From positions 1 to 64,000 of the forward strand of contig JAGKWN010000007.1 of the NCBI GenBank assembly GCA_021151805.1: a stretch of DNA of 64,000 nucleotides, given 5' to 3'. Positions 42,941 to 51,492 of the stretch are shown here, one piece after another. The notes under the pieces were generated by a model, which searched no databases, was not told the DNA's origin, and saw only the letters and a list, made by a program, of their open reading frames with translations. This DNA comes from Cytophagaceae bacterium (GTDB taxonomy: Bacteria; Bacteroidota; Bacteroidia; Cytophagales; Cytophagaceae). Position 1 is the first letter of the stretch; every line of letters begins with the position of its first letter. The position numbers and the translations under genes are program-made.

Positions 42941-44146
42941 ATGACCTTACGCGGACGGAATATTCTGTTAGCGGTGTGTGGTAGTATCGCTGCATATAAG
43001 GCTGCATTTATTGTGCGATTACTTAAAAAACAAGGAGCAGAAGTGCGTGTTATCATGACGCCTTCTGCTCTTGGTTTTATTACACCTCTTACCTTGTCAG
43101 TATTGTCTGAGTATCCGGTATATCATTCTTTTACAGAGGATGAAAACGGATCGTGGAACAACCATGTTGACATGGCTTTATGGGCAGACTTGCTGCTCAT
43201 TGCACCGGCATCTGAAAATACAATCGGTAAGATGGTAAACGGCATTTGCGATAACCTCGTGTTGTCGGTGTATTTTTCTGCCAAATGTCCGGTATATGTT
43301 TGTCCGGCAATGGATCTGGACATGTATAAACATTTTTCAACGCAGGAAAATATCCTGAAGCTTAAAGAGCACGGAGTAAAAATTATTGATGCTGAATTTG
43401 GCGAACTGGCAAGCGGTCTGGTAGGCCAAGGCAGGCTGGCAGAACCGGAGCACATCGTTGAATTTTTAACACAGCAGATCGGAAGCGATGCGCCCCTTGC
43501 TTCCCGTAAAATGCTAATCACTGCTGGTCCTACATACGAAGCCATAGATCCTGTACGTTTTATTGGCAACCATTCCTCGGGCAAGATGGGAATCGCATTA
43601 GCCATTCAGGCCTGGAAGATGGGGGCAGATGTTACACTGGTTTGCGGACCGATCCAGGAACAGCTTTTGAAAAACATACCGGCAGGTATTCAAATACATA
43701 AAGTGGTTTCTGCCGAGCAGATGCTTGAGGCGGTTACAGCCGGGATCACGAACCAGCACATCGCAATCTTTGCGGCTGCCGTAGCAGATTATACACCGGA
43801 AGAAGTGTCGCCAATAAAATTGAAAAAGGCTGAAGATTCTTTCACCATTCGATTAAAGAAGAATCCGGATATTGCTCTGATCTGCGGACAAAATAAAAAA
43901 GCTGATCAGCTTTTTGTTGGTTTTGCACTGGAAACAAATGATGAGGAAATTAATGCACTCAAGAAAATGAATGCAAAGAATTTTGATGCAATTGTTCTGA
44001 ATTCATTGAATGACGCGGGAGCTGGCTTTGCCGGCGATACAAATAAAGTTACCATCTATTCGAAAAATAAAGATGCAGTGGTAACAGCTGTTCAAAGCAA
44101 GGATATTGTTGCGAAAGAAATATTAACTTATTTATTATCACTATGA
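42941..44146 (+). CDS. coaBC: Bifunctional phosphopantothenoylcysteine decarboxylase/synthetase
   Basis: A 401-residue CoA-biosynthesis enzyme. The start at 42941 (MTLRGRNILLAVCGSI) follows rpoZ by 7 bp; an upstream start inside rpoZ was rejected. The flavin decarboxylase half (about 1-190) has GSIAAYKAAFIVRLL and PAMDLDMY where PAMN is usual, and ASGLVGQGRLAEPE where a Cys-containing segment is usual in E. coli. The synthetase half (about 190-401) has TAGPTYEAIDPVRFIGNHSSGKMG and AAVADYTPEEVSPIKLKK with the catalytic Lys. It overlaps the DUF4835 gene by 4 bp. Confidence 0.94.
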   Translation: MTLRGRNILLAVCGSIAAYKAAFIVRLLKKQGAEVRVIMTPSALGFITPLTLSVLSEYPVYHSFTEDENGSWNNHVDMALWADLLLIAPASENTIGKMVNGICDNLVLSVYFSAKCPVYVCPAMDLDMYKHFSTQENILKLKEHGVKIIDAEFGELASGLVGQGRLAEPEHIVEFLTQQIGSDAPLASRKMLITAGPTYEAIDPVRFIGNHSSGKMGIALAIQAWKMGADVTLVCGPIQEQLLKNIPAGIQIHKVVSAEQMLEAVTAGITNQHIAIFAAAVADYTPEEVSPIKLKKAEDSFTIRLKKNPDIALICGQNKKADQLFVGFALETNDEEINALKKMNAKNFDAIVLNSLNDAGAGFAGDTNKVTIYSKNKDAVVTAVQSKDIVAKEILTYLLSL

Positions 44147-45042
44147 AAACTAAACTTTTTGTGCTTGTGGCTTTTCTTTTGCTGATCCGGGGAATGGAAA
44201 CTTCTGCACAGGAACTTATGGTGAATGTAACCATTGATGCATCTCAGATTCCGGATATGCAGACATCAGTTACTGCGGATATGAAACAAACGATTTCAAG
44301 ATTCTTGAATGACCGTAAATGGACCAATGATAATTTTGAAACGCAAGAGCGGATTCGGGGCAACTTTGCAATAACCATTACCGGCCAGCCATCAGCATTT
44401 ACTTATACAGCAACATTGCAGGTTCAATCTACAAGACCTGTGTATGGTACTTCGTATGAGACTACGTTGATCAACTACTTTGATAAGAATTTTAATTTTG
44501 AATTGAATGTAGGACAACCATTGAATTATAATGACAATATGTTCTCTTCTAATCTTACATCAATGCTGGCCTTTTATGCCTATGTGATTTTAGCATTGGA
44601 TTATGATAGCTTTGGCAAATTGGGTGGGCAACCATATATTGAAAAAGCGTATAATATTGTGAATATAGCGGCCGAAGCGGGTGGCGGTTGGGCAACAAGC
44701 GGTGATCCCAATAATCGTTATGGTTTGATTGAAAACCTGAATAACCAGATGATGCTTCCATTCAGAGAAAATTTTTATGTCTATCACCGACTGGCTCTGG
44801 ATACTTACCTGAAGGATGCTACCGCTGCAAGACTTAAAATCATTGATATGTTAAAAGCATTGAAACAGGTGAACCAGCTAAAACCATATTCTATCCTGAT
44901 CAGAAGTTTCTTTTTAGCGAAACGAGATGAACTCATTAATATTTTCCGTGATGCTGCAGTAGAGCAGAAAACGGTAGCCGTAAACCTGCTACGGGAGCTG
45001 GATCCATTGAATTCGGAACGGTACAACGTCATCCTGAAGTAA
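44143..45042 (+). CDS. DUF4835 family exported protein (possible T9SS accessory)
   Basis: A 299-residue exported protein; the signal peptide ends near TSAQ at about 23. The DUF4835 pattern is visible from VNVTIDASQIPDMQTSVTADMKQTISRFLNDRKW to the C-terminal RDELINIFRDA, with a middle SFGKLGGQPYIEKAYNIVN segment. From memory, some databases call this family PorD and link it to type IX secretion; I cannot verify that. It follows coaBC with a 4-bp overlap, so it is in the bamD operon. Confidence 0.8.
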   Translation: MKTKLFVLVAFLLLIRGMETSAQELMVNVTIDASQIPDMQTSVTADMKQTISRFLNDRKWTNDNFETQERIRGNFAITITGQPSAFTYTATLQVQSTRPVYGTSYETTLINYFDKNFNFELNVGQPLNYNDNMFSSNLTSMLAFYAYVILALDYDSFGKLGGQPYIEKAYNIVNIAAEAGGGWATSGDPNNRYGLIENLNNQMMLPFRENFYVYHRLALDTYLKDATAARLKIIDMLKALKQVNQLKPYSILIRSFFLAKRDELINIFRDAAVEQKTVAVNLLRELDPLNSERYNVILK

Positions 45043-45057
45043 TTGTTCGGTTGTTTT

Positions 45058-45088
45058 TTTGTTTCTCGTTTGCTAGTATTTAACTTGC
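45058..45088 (+). promoter_or_regulatory. Promoter candidate before the Sm-like gene
   Basis: TTTG (45058-45061), 19 bp, TAACTTGC (45081-45088) is a good but not perfect match. The start codon at 45093 lies about 4 bp beyond the -7 box, so the message could be leaderless. Confidence 0.5.
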
Positions 45089-45092
45089 CTTT

Positions 45093-45320
45093 ATGGGAAA
45101 ACGTTTACAACGAATGAATGGTACATCCATTCCGCAAAAAAGCAAAGAACTCCTGAACAAAGAAGTGCATCTGGTAATGAAAGACAATACCATCTTTCAT
45201 GGAGTGATCTGTTTGCTAACAGAAACATCCTGTCAATTCAAAGACTATAGAAGTCAAAAGCATATTTTTTCAATTTCAGATATTGCTGAAGTTATTACCG
45301 ATCAAACGACTGCTTATTAA
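45093..45320 (+). CDS. Small Sm-like (Lsm/Hfq-fold) candidate protein
   Basis: A 75-residue protein. ELLNKEVHLVMKDNTIFHGVICLLTETSCQFKDYRSQKHIFSISDIAEVI (about 19-68) follows the five-strand Sm pattern: a short helix, then a hydrophobic strand, x-G at the turn, strands and a final I-x-D-I-x-x-I strand. Canonical Hfq signatures (such as YKHAIST) are not present. The fold call rests on pattern alone and needs a structure prediction. It lies 3 bp before recN and 50 bp after the DUF4835 gene, with its own promoter candidate. Confidence 0.6.
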   Translation: MGKRLQRMNGTSIPQKSKELLNKEVHLVMKDNTIFHGVICLLTETSCQFKDYRSQKHIFSISDIAEVITDQTTAY

Positions 45321-45323
45321 GTT

Positions 45324-46976
45324 ATGCTGCAAAATTTAACCATACAGAATTATTCGTTGATTGAAGATCTGGACTTAAGTCCGTCTTCCCATTTTAACAT
45401 CATTACCGGCGAAACAGGAGCCGGTAAGTCTATCATGCTGGGTGCAGTAGGTCTGTTGTTGGGTAAACGTGCAGACACCAAGGTATTATTGAACGAAGAA
45501 AATAAGTGTATTATAGAAGGGGAATTTCAGATTGGTACTTACGCCCTTCAATCATTGTTTGAAGCAAATGATCTGGATTATTCGGATACATGCATTATAC
45601 GCCGCGAAGTTAGTGCGGCAGGCAAATCAAGAGCGTTTGTAAACGATACACCCGTAACACTGGAAATCCTTAAAAAATTAGGCGATTATTTAATGGATGT
45701 GCATTCACAGCATGACACCTTGTTGCTGGGCAGTATGACTTACCAGCTTTCACTGCTGGATTCTTTTGTATCGCATCCCGAATCCATTCATACATACCAG
45801 CAGCTCTTTAAGAAATATAAATCACTTCAGCACCAGTTAAAGGAAAAAGAAACTCTACTGAATGAATTACAACTGCAGGCAGATTACAATCAATATATTT
45901 TTACAGAACTGCATGAAGCTTCCTTGAGCGCAGGCGAAATGGAAGAAAAGGAAAGTTCATTGAAGAAAATTGAACACGCGGAAGACATCAAGCAGAAACT
46001 TGGTGCTGCGGGTAAATCCATTTCAGCCGAACAAGGCGTGTTGTCTGTATTACAGGTAGCCAACAAACAACTGCAATCCATTAAACAATGGTCGCCAGCG
46101 TATGAAGCCCTGGCAGAGCGCTTTCAGTCTGTTTATTTTGAATTGAAGGATCTGGAAGCAGAGCTTGAAGCAGAATCAGAAAAGGTAGAATACAATCCGC
46201 AATTAATTGCGCCTTTGGAAGAGCGTCTCAATAAAATATATTCCTTATTAAAAAAGCATCGTGTACAAACCGTAGAAGAATTGCTGGACATACAGGAATC
46301 GCTTGAAGGCAAGGTTGTTTCTCTGGAGCAGCTGCAGCAGGAGTTAGCAAGCATTAAAAAAGAATCTGATGCAGCATATAATACGATGCTTACGCAGGCA
46401 AAGAAAATTTCAGAGAGCAGAAAGAAAGCAATTCCGGTATTTGAAAAAGAAGTAAAAGGCCTGTTGAAAGAACTGGCGATGCCGGATGCCACGCTCAAGA
46501 TTGAATTGGGCGAGGAAGAGCCAAGTCTAAGTGGTATTGACTCCATTCGTATGCTTTTTAGCGCCAATAAAGGAATCGCACCGGGTGAGCTGAAATCGGT
46601 AGCTTCAGGAGGAGAATTCTCAAGGTTGATGCTTGCAATAAAATATGTGCTGACGAATAAAGTGGCTTTGCCTACCATTATCTTTGATGAGATCGATACA
46701 GGTATTTCCGGAGAAGTCTCAATCAAAATGGGGAAGATGATTCGCGAAATGTCTAAAGAGCACCAGGTGATTGTGATTACACATTTACCGCAGATTGCAT
46801 CGATGGGTGATAAACATTATTTCGTTTACAAGGATATCTCCGGCAAACGTTCTGTGAGCCGGATGAAAGAATTGAATAGCAAAGAACGTGTATCTGAAAT
46901 TGCTAAAATGATTGGCGGCGAAAATCCAAGCTCAGCAGCCATGACAAATGCGAAGGAGATGCTGGAGGCTCAATAA
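45324..46976 (+). CDS. recN: DNA repair ATPase RecN
   Basis: A 550-residue SMC-like protein for double-strand-break repair. Walker A is GETGAGKSIML (about 29-39), a long coiled coil fills about 160-370, and the C-terminal half has the ABC signature SVASGGEFSRLMLAIK (about 427-442) and Walker B PTIIFDEIDTGISGEVS (about 452-468). It follows the Sm-like gene by 3 bp and ends the bamD-to-recN run. Confidence 0.96.
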   Translation: MLQNLTIQNYSLIEDLDLSPSSHFNIITGETGAGKSIMLGAVGLLLGKRADTKVLLNEENKCIIEGEFQIGTYALQSLFEANDLDYSDTCIIRREVSAAGKSRAFVNDTPVTLEILKKLGDYLMDVHSQHDTLLLGSMTYQLSLLDSFVSHPESIHTYQQLFKKYKSLQHQLKEKETLLNELQLQADYNQYIFTELHEASLSAGEMEEKESSLKKIEHAEDIKQKLGAAGKSISAEQGVLSVLQVANKQLQSIKQWSPAYEALAERFQSVYFELKDLEAELEAESEKVEYNPQLIAPLEERLNKIYSLLKKHRVQTVEELLDIQESLEGKVVSLEQLQQELASIKKESDAAYNTMLTQAKKISESRKKAIPVFEKEVKGLLKELAMPDATLKIELGEEEPSLSGIDSIRMLFSANKGIAPGELKSVASGGEFSRLMLAIKYVLTNKVALPTIIFDEIDTGISGEVSIKMGKMIREMSKEHQVIVITHLPQIASMGDKHYFVYKDISGKRSVSRMKELNSKERVSEIAKMIGGENPSSAAMTNAKEMLEAQ

Positions 46977-47001
46977 CCACCTGTTAAAGCTAAATTTATT
47001 G

Positions 47002-47009
47002 TATATTTG
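47002..47009 (+). promoter_or_regulatory. -7 element of fabI
   Basis: TATATTTG is an exact TAnnTTTG match, 23 bp before the fabI start. No TTTG is seen at the expected -33 position. It suggests that fabI is transcribed independently of recN. Confidence 0.5.
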
Positions 47010-47032
47010 AGGCTCATTATATTTAACTATTC

Positions 47033-47857
47033 ATGGCTTATAATCTGTTAAAAGGGAAGAGAGGAATTATTTTCGGTGCGTTAGATGAAAATTCCATTGC
47101 ATGGAAAGTAGCAGAAAGAGCGCACGCAGAGGGCGCAGTATTTACATTGACAAATGCTCCTATTGCTATGCGCATGGGAGAAATTAATAAATTGGCAGCG
47201 AAGTGTAATGCTACGGTTATTCCAGCCGATGCAACTTCTATTGAAGAAATAGAAAACCTGTTTGATAAAACCATTGAAATCCTGGGTGGTAAAATCGATT
47301 TTATTTTACATTCAATCGGTATGAGTCCGAATATCCGTAAGGGTAAAGAATATGGTGAACTTAACTATGATTGGTTTTTGAAAACATTGGATGTGTCAGC
47401 CTTGTCGTTTCATAAGATCATGCATGTGGCAGAGAAAAAAGATGCCATGAATGAATTCGGTTCCATTATTGCTTTGACTTATGTTGCTGCTCAGCGATCG
47501 TTTCCGGATTATACTGATATGGCAGATGCTAAAGCAACATTGGAATCTATTGCCCGTGGCTATGGTGCACGCTTTGCTAAACTCAAAAACGTTCGTGTAA
47601 ATACCATTTCTCAATCTCCAACCATGACTACGGCAGGCAAAGGTATTGCAGGCTTTGATGCTTTCTATGATTTTGCTGATATGATGTCGCCGCTTGGGAA
47701 TGCCAGTGCAGATGAGTGTGCAGACTATACCATCGTTATGTTCTCTGACCTTACCAAAAAGGTTACCATGCAGAATCTGATGCACGACGGAGGTTTCTCT
47801 TCAACCGGTATGACACCGCAAGTCATGCAGATTTTCGAAGAGCGAATTTCAAAATGA
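47033..47857 (+). CDS. fabI: Enoyl-[acyl-carrier-protein] reductase
   Basis: A 274-residue short-chain dehydrogenase-type reductase that completes each fatty-acid elongation cycle. GKRGIIFGALDENSIAWKVAERA (about 8-30) binds NADH. The catalytic Tyr and Lys lie in TYVAAQRSFPDYTDMADAKATLES (Tyr-x6-Tyr, MxxAK). It is of normal FabI length, not FabV or FabK. A small hairpin follows at 47878-47906. Confidence 0.97.
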   Translation: MAYNLLKGKRGIIFGALDENSIAWKVAERAHAEGAVFTLTNAPIAMRMGEINKLAAKCNATVIPADATSIEEIENLFDKTIEILGGKIDFILHSIGMSPNIRKGKEYGELNYDWFLKTLDVSALSFHKIMHVAEKKDAMNEFGSIIALTYVAAQRSFPDYTDMADAKATLESIARGYGARFAKLKNVRVNTISQSPTMTTAGKGIAGFDAFYDFADMMSPLGNASADECADYTIVMFSDLTKKVTMQNLMHDGGFSSTGMTPQVMQIFEERISK

Positions 47858-47877
47858 AAAAAATAAAATGAATACTC

Positions 47878-47906
47878 AAGCCATCTGTTCAATACGGATG
47901 GCTTTT
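47878..47906 (+). terminator. Intrinsic terminator after fabI
   Basis: An 8-bp stem AAGCCATC/GATGGCTT with an 11-base loop and a short T run. It leaves about 40 bp to the second QueA-like start. Confidence 0.7.
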
Positions 47907-47944
47907 CCATTTAATTGAAAGTCGCAGAAAGACTGCATAATATT

Positions 47945-49204
47945 ATGGTTGATATCGATTCCATCGAAAGTTATAATTACGATTTACCTGCTCACCGAAT
48001 TGCTGAGTATCCGTTGGCAGACCGTGCATCGTCAAAGCTGCTTGTATATAAGAATAATGAAATCATCGATAGTTCTTTTAAAAATATAGGCGATTATTTA
48101 CCTGATAATGCGCTGCTGGTTTTTAATAATACACGAGTGGTGCAGGCACGGTTTTTATTTCAGACGGCCACTGGAGCAACGATAGAGATTTTCAGCCTTG
48201 AGCCTGCGGAAGGCGAGGGCGGACCCGCAGAAAGCATGGCTGCTGTTGGCAAGGTACGTTGGAAGTGTTTTGTTGGAAATGCAAAAAGATGGAAACAGGA
48301 TATGCTGGTTCGTACGGTGCAACTTGAATCAGGTGCAGTACTTTCATTTTATGCGAAGCAGCTCGAACAACGTGAGGATTATTACATTATTGAACTAAGC
48401 TGGAATAGCGATACGATAACACTGTCAGAAATTTTTTCTTTGCTTGGCGATCTGCCGTTACCTCCTTATATGAAAAGGAAAACAGAAGCATCGGATAAGA
48501 TCCGCTACCAGACCGTCTATGCCAAGCATGAAGGATCTGTTGCTGCGCCTACGGCTGGCCTGCATTTTACCGAACAGATTTTGGCTCAGTTGGCTGCAAG
48601 AGGTATCCAACAGGAAGAAGTTACATTGCATGTTGGTGCCGGTACCTTTAAGCCGGTGAAGACAGCATCGATTGCTGAACATCAAATGCATGGAGAATAT
48701 ATAAGTGTTTCCAGAACACTTCTTGCAAAACTCCTCGAACAGTCAGACAAGGTTGTCATCCCGGTAGGGACTACCTCCATGCGAACCCTGGAGAGTATTT
48801 ACTGGCTGGGGTGTAAATTATTTCATGATGTTGATGCTTTTGGGGCGGGCATACCTGAATTGACTCAATGGGATGCATACAAAATTCCCCCGGTTTCAGT
48901 AGTCGAATCTATCCAGGCACTCTTATTATATATAGATAAAAATAAGAAAGAGCAGTTTAATGCTAAAACCTCCCTGCTTATTAAGCCTGGTTATACTTTT
49001 GCGTTGTGCAAAGCCATTATTACCAATTTCCACCAACCTAAAAGCACATTATTATGTTTGGTTTCTTCCTTTGTGGGAATTGAAAATATGAACCGCATTT
49101 ATGCCTTTGCCCTTAAAAATGATTATCGTTTTTTAAGTTATGGCGATAGCTCTTTACTGTTTAAAACAGAACCCTTGAATAACAGTGCGATAAACAAAAA
49201 ATAA
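47945..49204 (+). CDS. Second QueA-like tRNA ribosyltransferase-isomerase paralogue
   Basis: A 419-residue QueA-family protein. The ATG at 47945 (MVDIDSIESYNYDL) was preferred to a TTG at 47915. [68 protein letters not shown] and ITNFHQPKSTLL show the same motifs as the paralogue at 10622. It is about 70 residues longer, with insertions around residues 80-120 and a C-terminal extension. Whether it shares the queuosine reaction or has another substrate is open. It lies just upstream of dnaA. Confidence 0.88.
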   Translation: MVDIDSIESYNYDLPAHRIAEYPLADRASSKLLVYKNNEIIDSSFKNIGDYLPDNALLVFNNTRVVQARFLFQTATGATIEIFSLEPAEGEGGPAESMAAVGKVRWKCFVGNAKRWKQDMLVRTVQLESGAVLSFYAKQLEQREDYYIIELSWNSDTITLSEIFSLLGDLPLPPYMKRKTEASDKIRYQTVYAKHEGSVAAPTAGLHFTEQILAQLAARGIQQEEVTLHVGAGTFKPVKTASIAEHQMHGEYISVSRTLLAKLLEQSDKVVIPVGTTSMRTLESIYWLGCKLFHDVDAFGAGIPELTQWDAYKIPPVSVVESIQALLLYIDKNKKEQFNAKTSLLIKPGYTFALCKAIITNFHQPKSTLLCLVSSFVGIENMNRIYAFALKNDYRFLSYGDSSLLFKTEPLNNSAINKK

Positions 49205-49522
49205 TATTCGAAAAGTTGAATTTATCCACACCAAAACTCCAAATTATGATATTGTCAATACTAATTATTACATATGTTTAAATTGTTTTGCACGCCTTTT
49301 TTATTTGATAACAAAGTTATTAACAATTGTTAAATTATATTCTTATATCAAGAATATTTAGTACTAATTAAAGAATTTTAATGTTTCCAAATTGTTAAAT
49401 TAGTGGTGCTCTGACTAGTGAAAAAGTCAAGCGCAGACTATGATTTTTTACTAAAATATTTTTTCACATCTTTGTCATCCCTTGAAAAATCAAGTGAAAT
49501 AATTTTTAAACACCCTTAGGAT
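49205..49522. other. AT-rich region upstream of dnaA, possible replication origin
   Basis: About 318 bp without a gene. It has a perfect DnaA box TTATCCACA (49222-49230), near matches TTATTAACA (about 49317) and TTTTTCACA (about 49461), a TTAACAATTGTTAA palindrome and many A/T runs. A small TTGA/TCAA stem lies before dnaA at about 49480-49495. I see no RNA gene. An origin is plausible but only one exact box is present. Confidence 0.45.
49222..49230. promoter_or_regulatory. Perfect DnaA box
   Basis: TTATCCACA matches the strong DnaA-binding consensus exactly and lies 293 bp upstream of dnaA. It could be an origin element or an autoregulatory site of dnaA. Confidence 0.65.
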
Positions 49523-50938
49523 ATGATTGATGTAAGAGACTGTAAATCAGTTTGGAATAGCTGCCTGGAATACATCAGACAGTGTGTTGGAGATCAAAGT
49601 TTTAAGACTTGGTTTGAGCCGGTTGAACCCTTAATGCTGGTTAATAATGTCTTAACAATCCAGGTTCCAAGTCAGTTTTTTTACGAATGGCTGGAAGAAC
49701 ATTATGTTCATGTGCTTAGAAAGGCAATTGACGAACAATTAGGACCGGATGGAAGACTTGAATACCAGATTTTGGTGGATAAAAACGATTTAAATCGTAA
49801 ATCTTATGGTACAACCTTACATAAAGGTAGTATTATTTCAAGAAGCGTGAATCCAGGTGTATCCAAAGATGCAAAATCAGAAGTTGCAGCTCCGACTCAA
49901 CCAATAGATTCTCAGTTAAATGTAAATTATACGTTCGATACTTTTATCGAAGGAGATTGTAATAAACTTGCCAGATCTGCGGGTATGGCGGTAGCAAATA
50001 AGCCTGGAGTAACTTCTTTTAACCCATTATTGGTTTATGGAAGTGTTGGTTTGGGTAAAACGCACCTTGTTCAGGCAATCGGTAACCAGATTAAAAAGAA
50101 CCATTCAGATAAAAAGGTATTATATATGCCTTCAGAGCGTTTTTTGAGCCAGTTTATTGAGGCGATGAAAAATAACGTTTCTCAGGAATTTACAAACCAG
50201 TTCCTTGGTTTGGATGTTCTGATTCTGGATGACGTTCAGTTCCTTTCAGGAAAAGAAAAAACTCAGGAAATATTCTTCCATATCTTTAACCATTTACATC
50301 AATCGGGCAAGCAGATCATCATCACAAGTGACTGTGCACCGAAAGATATTAAAGGCTTACAGGAGCGTTTATTGTCTCGTTTTAAATGGGGTTTGAGTGC
50401 GGATTTACAAGTTCCGGATTATGAAACAAGAAATGCCATCATTTGTAAAAAAATGCAATTTGAGGGTATTGAAATATCTGCAGATGTAATTGATTACTTA
50501 GCATACAGTGTTGACACAAATATGCGTGACCTGGAAGGTGTTGTGAATTCTCTTATTGCACAGCATACATTAAGCGGTCGCCAGATTGATCTTGAACTTG
50601 CAAAGCAAATTATTCAAAACATTGTTCAGAATGTTGAAACTGAAGTGAACATTGATTACATACAGAAATTTGTTTCAGAATATTTCGCTGTAACAATCGA
50701 GCAGATGAAAGACAAGACTCGTAAGAGAGAGATCGTAATTGCTCGTCAGGTTGCTATGTATTTCGCAAAAGAATATACAAACATGTCTTTAAAATCTATC
50801 GGAAATCATTTTGGTGGCCGTGATCATAGTACTGTTATCCATGCATTAACTTCAGTTAGTGATTTAATGGATACAGATAAAAAATTCAGAGCTACCATGC
50901 AGGATTTGATCAAGAAAATCAAAATCAAATCTGCTTAA
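49523..50938 (+). CDS. dnaA: Chromosomal replication initiator DnaA
   Basis: A 471-residue DnaA. Domain I is about 5-75 and a low-complexity linker about 95-130. The AAA+ domain has Walker A YGSVGLGKTH (about 172-181) and Walker B LILDDVQFL (about 233-241). The C-terminal box-binding domain has IGNHFGGRDHSTVIHALTS (about 434-452). An AGGAT just before the ATG is a weak Shine-Dalgarno. An AT-rich region with a DnaA box precedes the gene, and two hairpins follow it. Confidence 0.98.
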   Translation: MIDVRDCKSVWNSCLEYIRQCVGDQSFKTWFEPVEPLMLVNNVLTIQVPSQFFYEWLEEHYVHVLRKAIDEQLGPDGRLEYQILVDKNDLNRKSYGTTLHKGSIISRSVNPGVSKDAKSEVAAPTQPIDSQLNVNYTFDTFIEGDCNKLARSAGMAVANKPGVTSFNPLLVYGSVGLGKTHLVQAIGNQIKKNHSDKKVLYMPSERFLSQFIEAMKNNVSQEFTNQFLGLDVLILDDVQFLSGKEKTQEIFFHIFNHLHQSGKQIIITSDCAPKDIKGLQERLLSRFKWGLSADLQVPDYETRNAIICKKMQFEGIEISADVIDYLAYSVDTNMRDLEGVVNSLIAQHTLSGRQIDLELAKQIIQNIVQNVETEVNIDYIQKFVSEYFAVTIEQMKDKTRKREIVIARQVAMYFAKEYTNMSLKSIGNHFGGRDHSTVIHALTSVSDLMDTDKKFRATMQDLIKKIKIKSA

Positions 50939-50976
50939 GTTTACAAGTTTAATTGTCAGGATAATCCTCTAATTTT

Positions 50977-51006
50977 AAAAAAACCGGACGCCATGCCGGT
51001 TTTTTT
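50977..51006 (+). terminator. dnaA terminator
   Basis: An A-run, CCGG, 8-base loop, CCGG and a run of seven T form a compact hairpin about 40 bp after the dnaA stop. Confidence 0.85.
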
Positions 51007-51016
51007 ATGCCTTCTT

Positions 51017-51063
51017 AAAAAGAAAAAGCGTGACGCTCATCAGCACCACGCTTTTTCTTTTTT
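51017..51063. terminator. Second, bidirectional terminator after dnaA
   Basis: The 16-base arms (51017-51032 and 51047-51062) with a GCGTG/CACGC core and long A and T runs are perfectly complementary. It serves the minus-strand lipocalin-like gene as well. Confidence 0.85.
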
Positions 51064-51078
51064 AATACTATTGTATAA

Positions 51079-51462
51079 CTATTTTACACGGGCAAAAACA
51101 AACTTGCTTTTGCTGGAAGAAGTAAGTTCTATTTTGTCTGGTGAAATTTCCTTTAATTTTTCTTTTTCATTAAAGGCTGTCTGATTATCACGTTTCATCT
51201 GCAGGTAAGTACCATCAGTAATTTTCCATATCCCTGTTTTAGACTCTGAGCCAGTACTACTTTCTATGTAGGTAAAATCACTTTTAAACTCAAGGAACAT
51301 ATCGCCCAATATATCTTTGGGATTCATAGGTTGCTTACCTGGACTTTGAATGGTTTGTAATTCCCATTTGCCAATAAGTGTTTTTGTAAAATCCGCTTGG
51401 GTAAAACTCATGAGCGATAAAACTGCTACAATAAATACGCTCGCAAAAGTTGTTCTTTTCAT
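51079..51462 (-). CDS. Exported lipocalin-like protein
   Basis: A 127-residue exported protein; the signal peptide is about 1-22 (MKRTTFASVFIVAVLSLMSF). The mature part starts DFTKTLIGKWELQTIQSPG and continues in a beta-rich pattern (FLEFKSDFTYIESSTGSESKTGIWKITDGTYLQMKR). The GKWEL start and TGIWKI strand resemble lipocalin-like domains of Bacteroidota. There is no lipobox. Ligand and function are unknown. It is downstream of the HtrA gene, which reads in the same direction 30 bp away. Confidence 0.8.
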   Translation of the reverse strand: MKRTTFASVFIVAVLSLMSFTQADFTKTLIGKWELQTIQSPGKQPMNPKDILGDMFLEFKSDFTYIESSTGSESKTGIWKITDGTYLQMKRDNQTAFNEKEKLKEISPDKIELTSSSKSKFVFARVK

Positions 51463-51492
51463 TAGTTTAATTTGTTATGTAAAATTGATTGG

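Noticed and set aside
46133..46726. A 197-residue minus-strand open frame inside recN
   Set aside because: It is Ser-rich shadow sequence opposite the RecN coiled coil and ATPase motifs.
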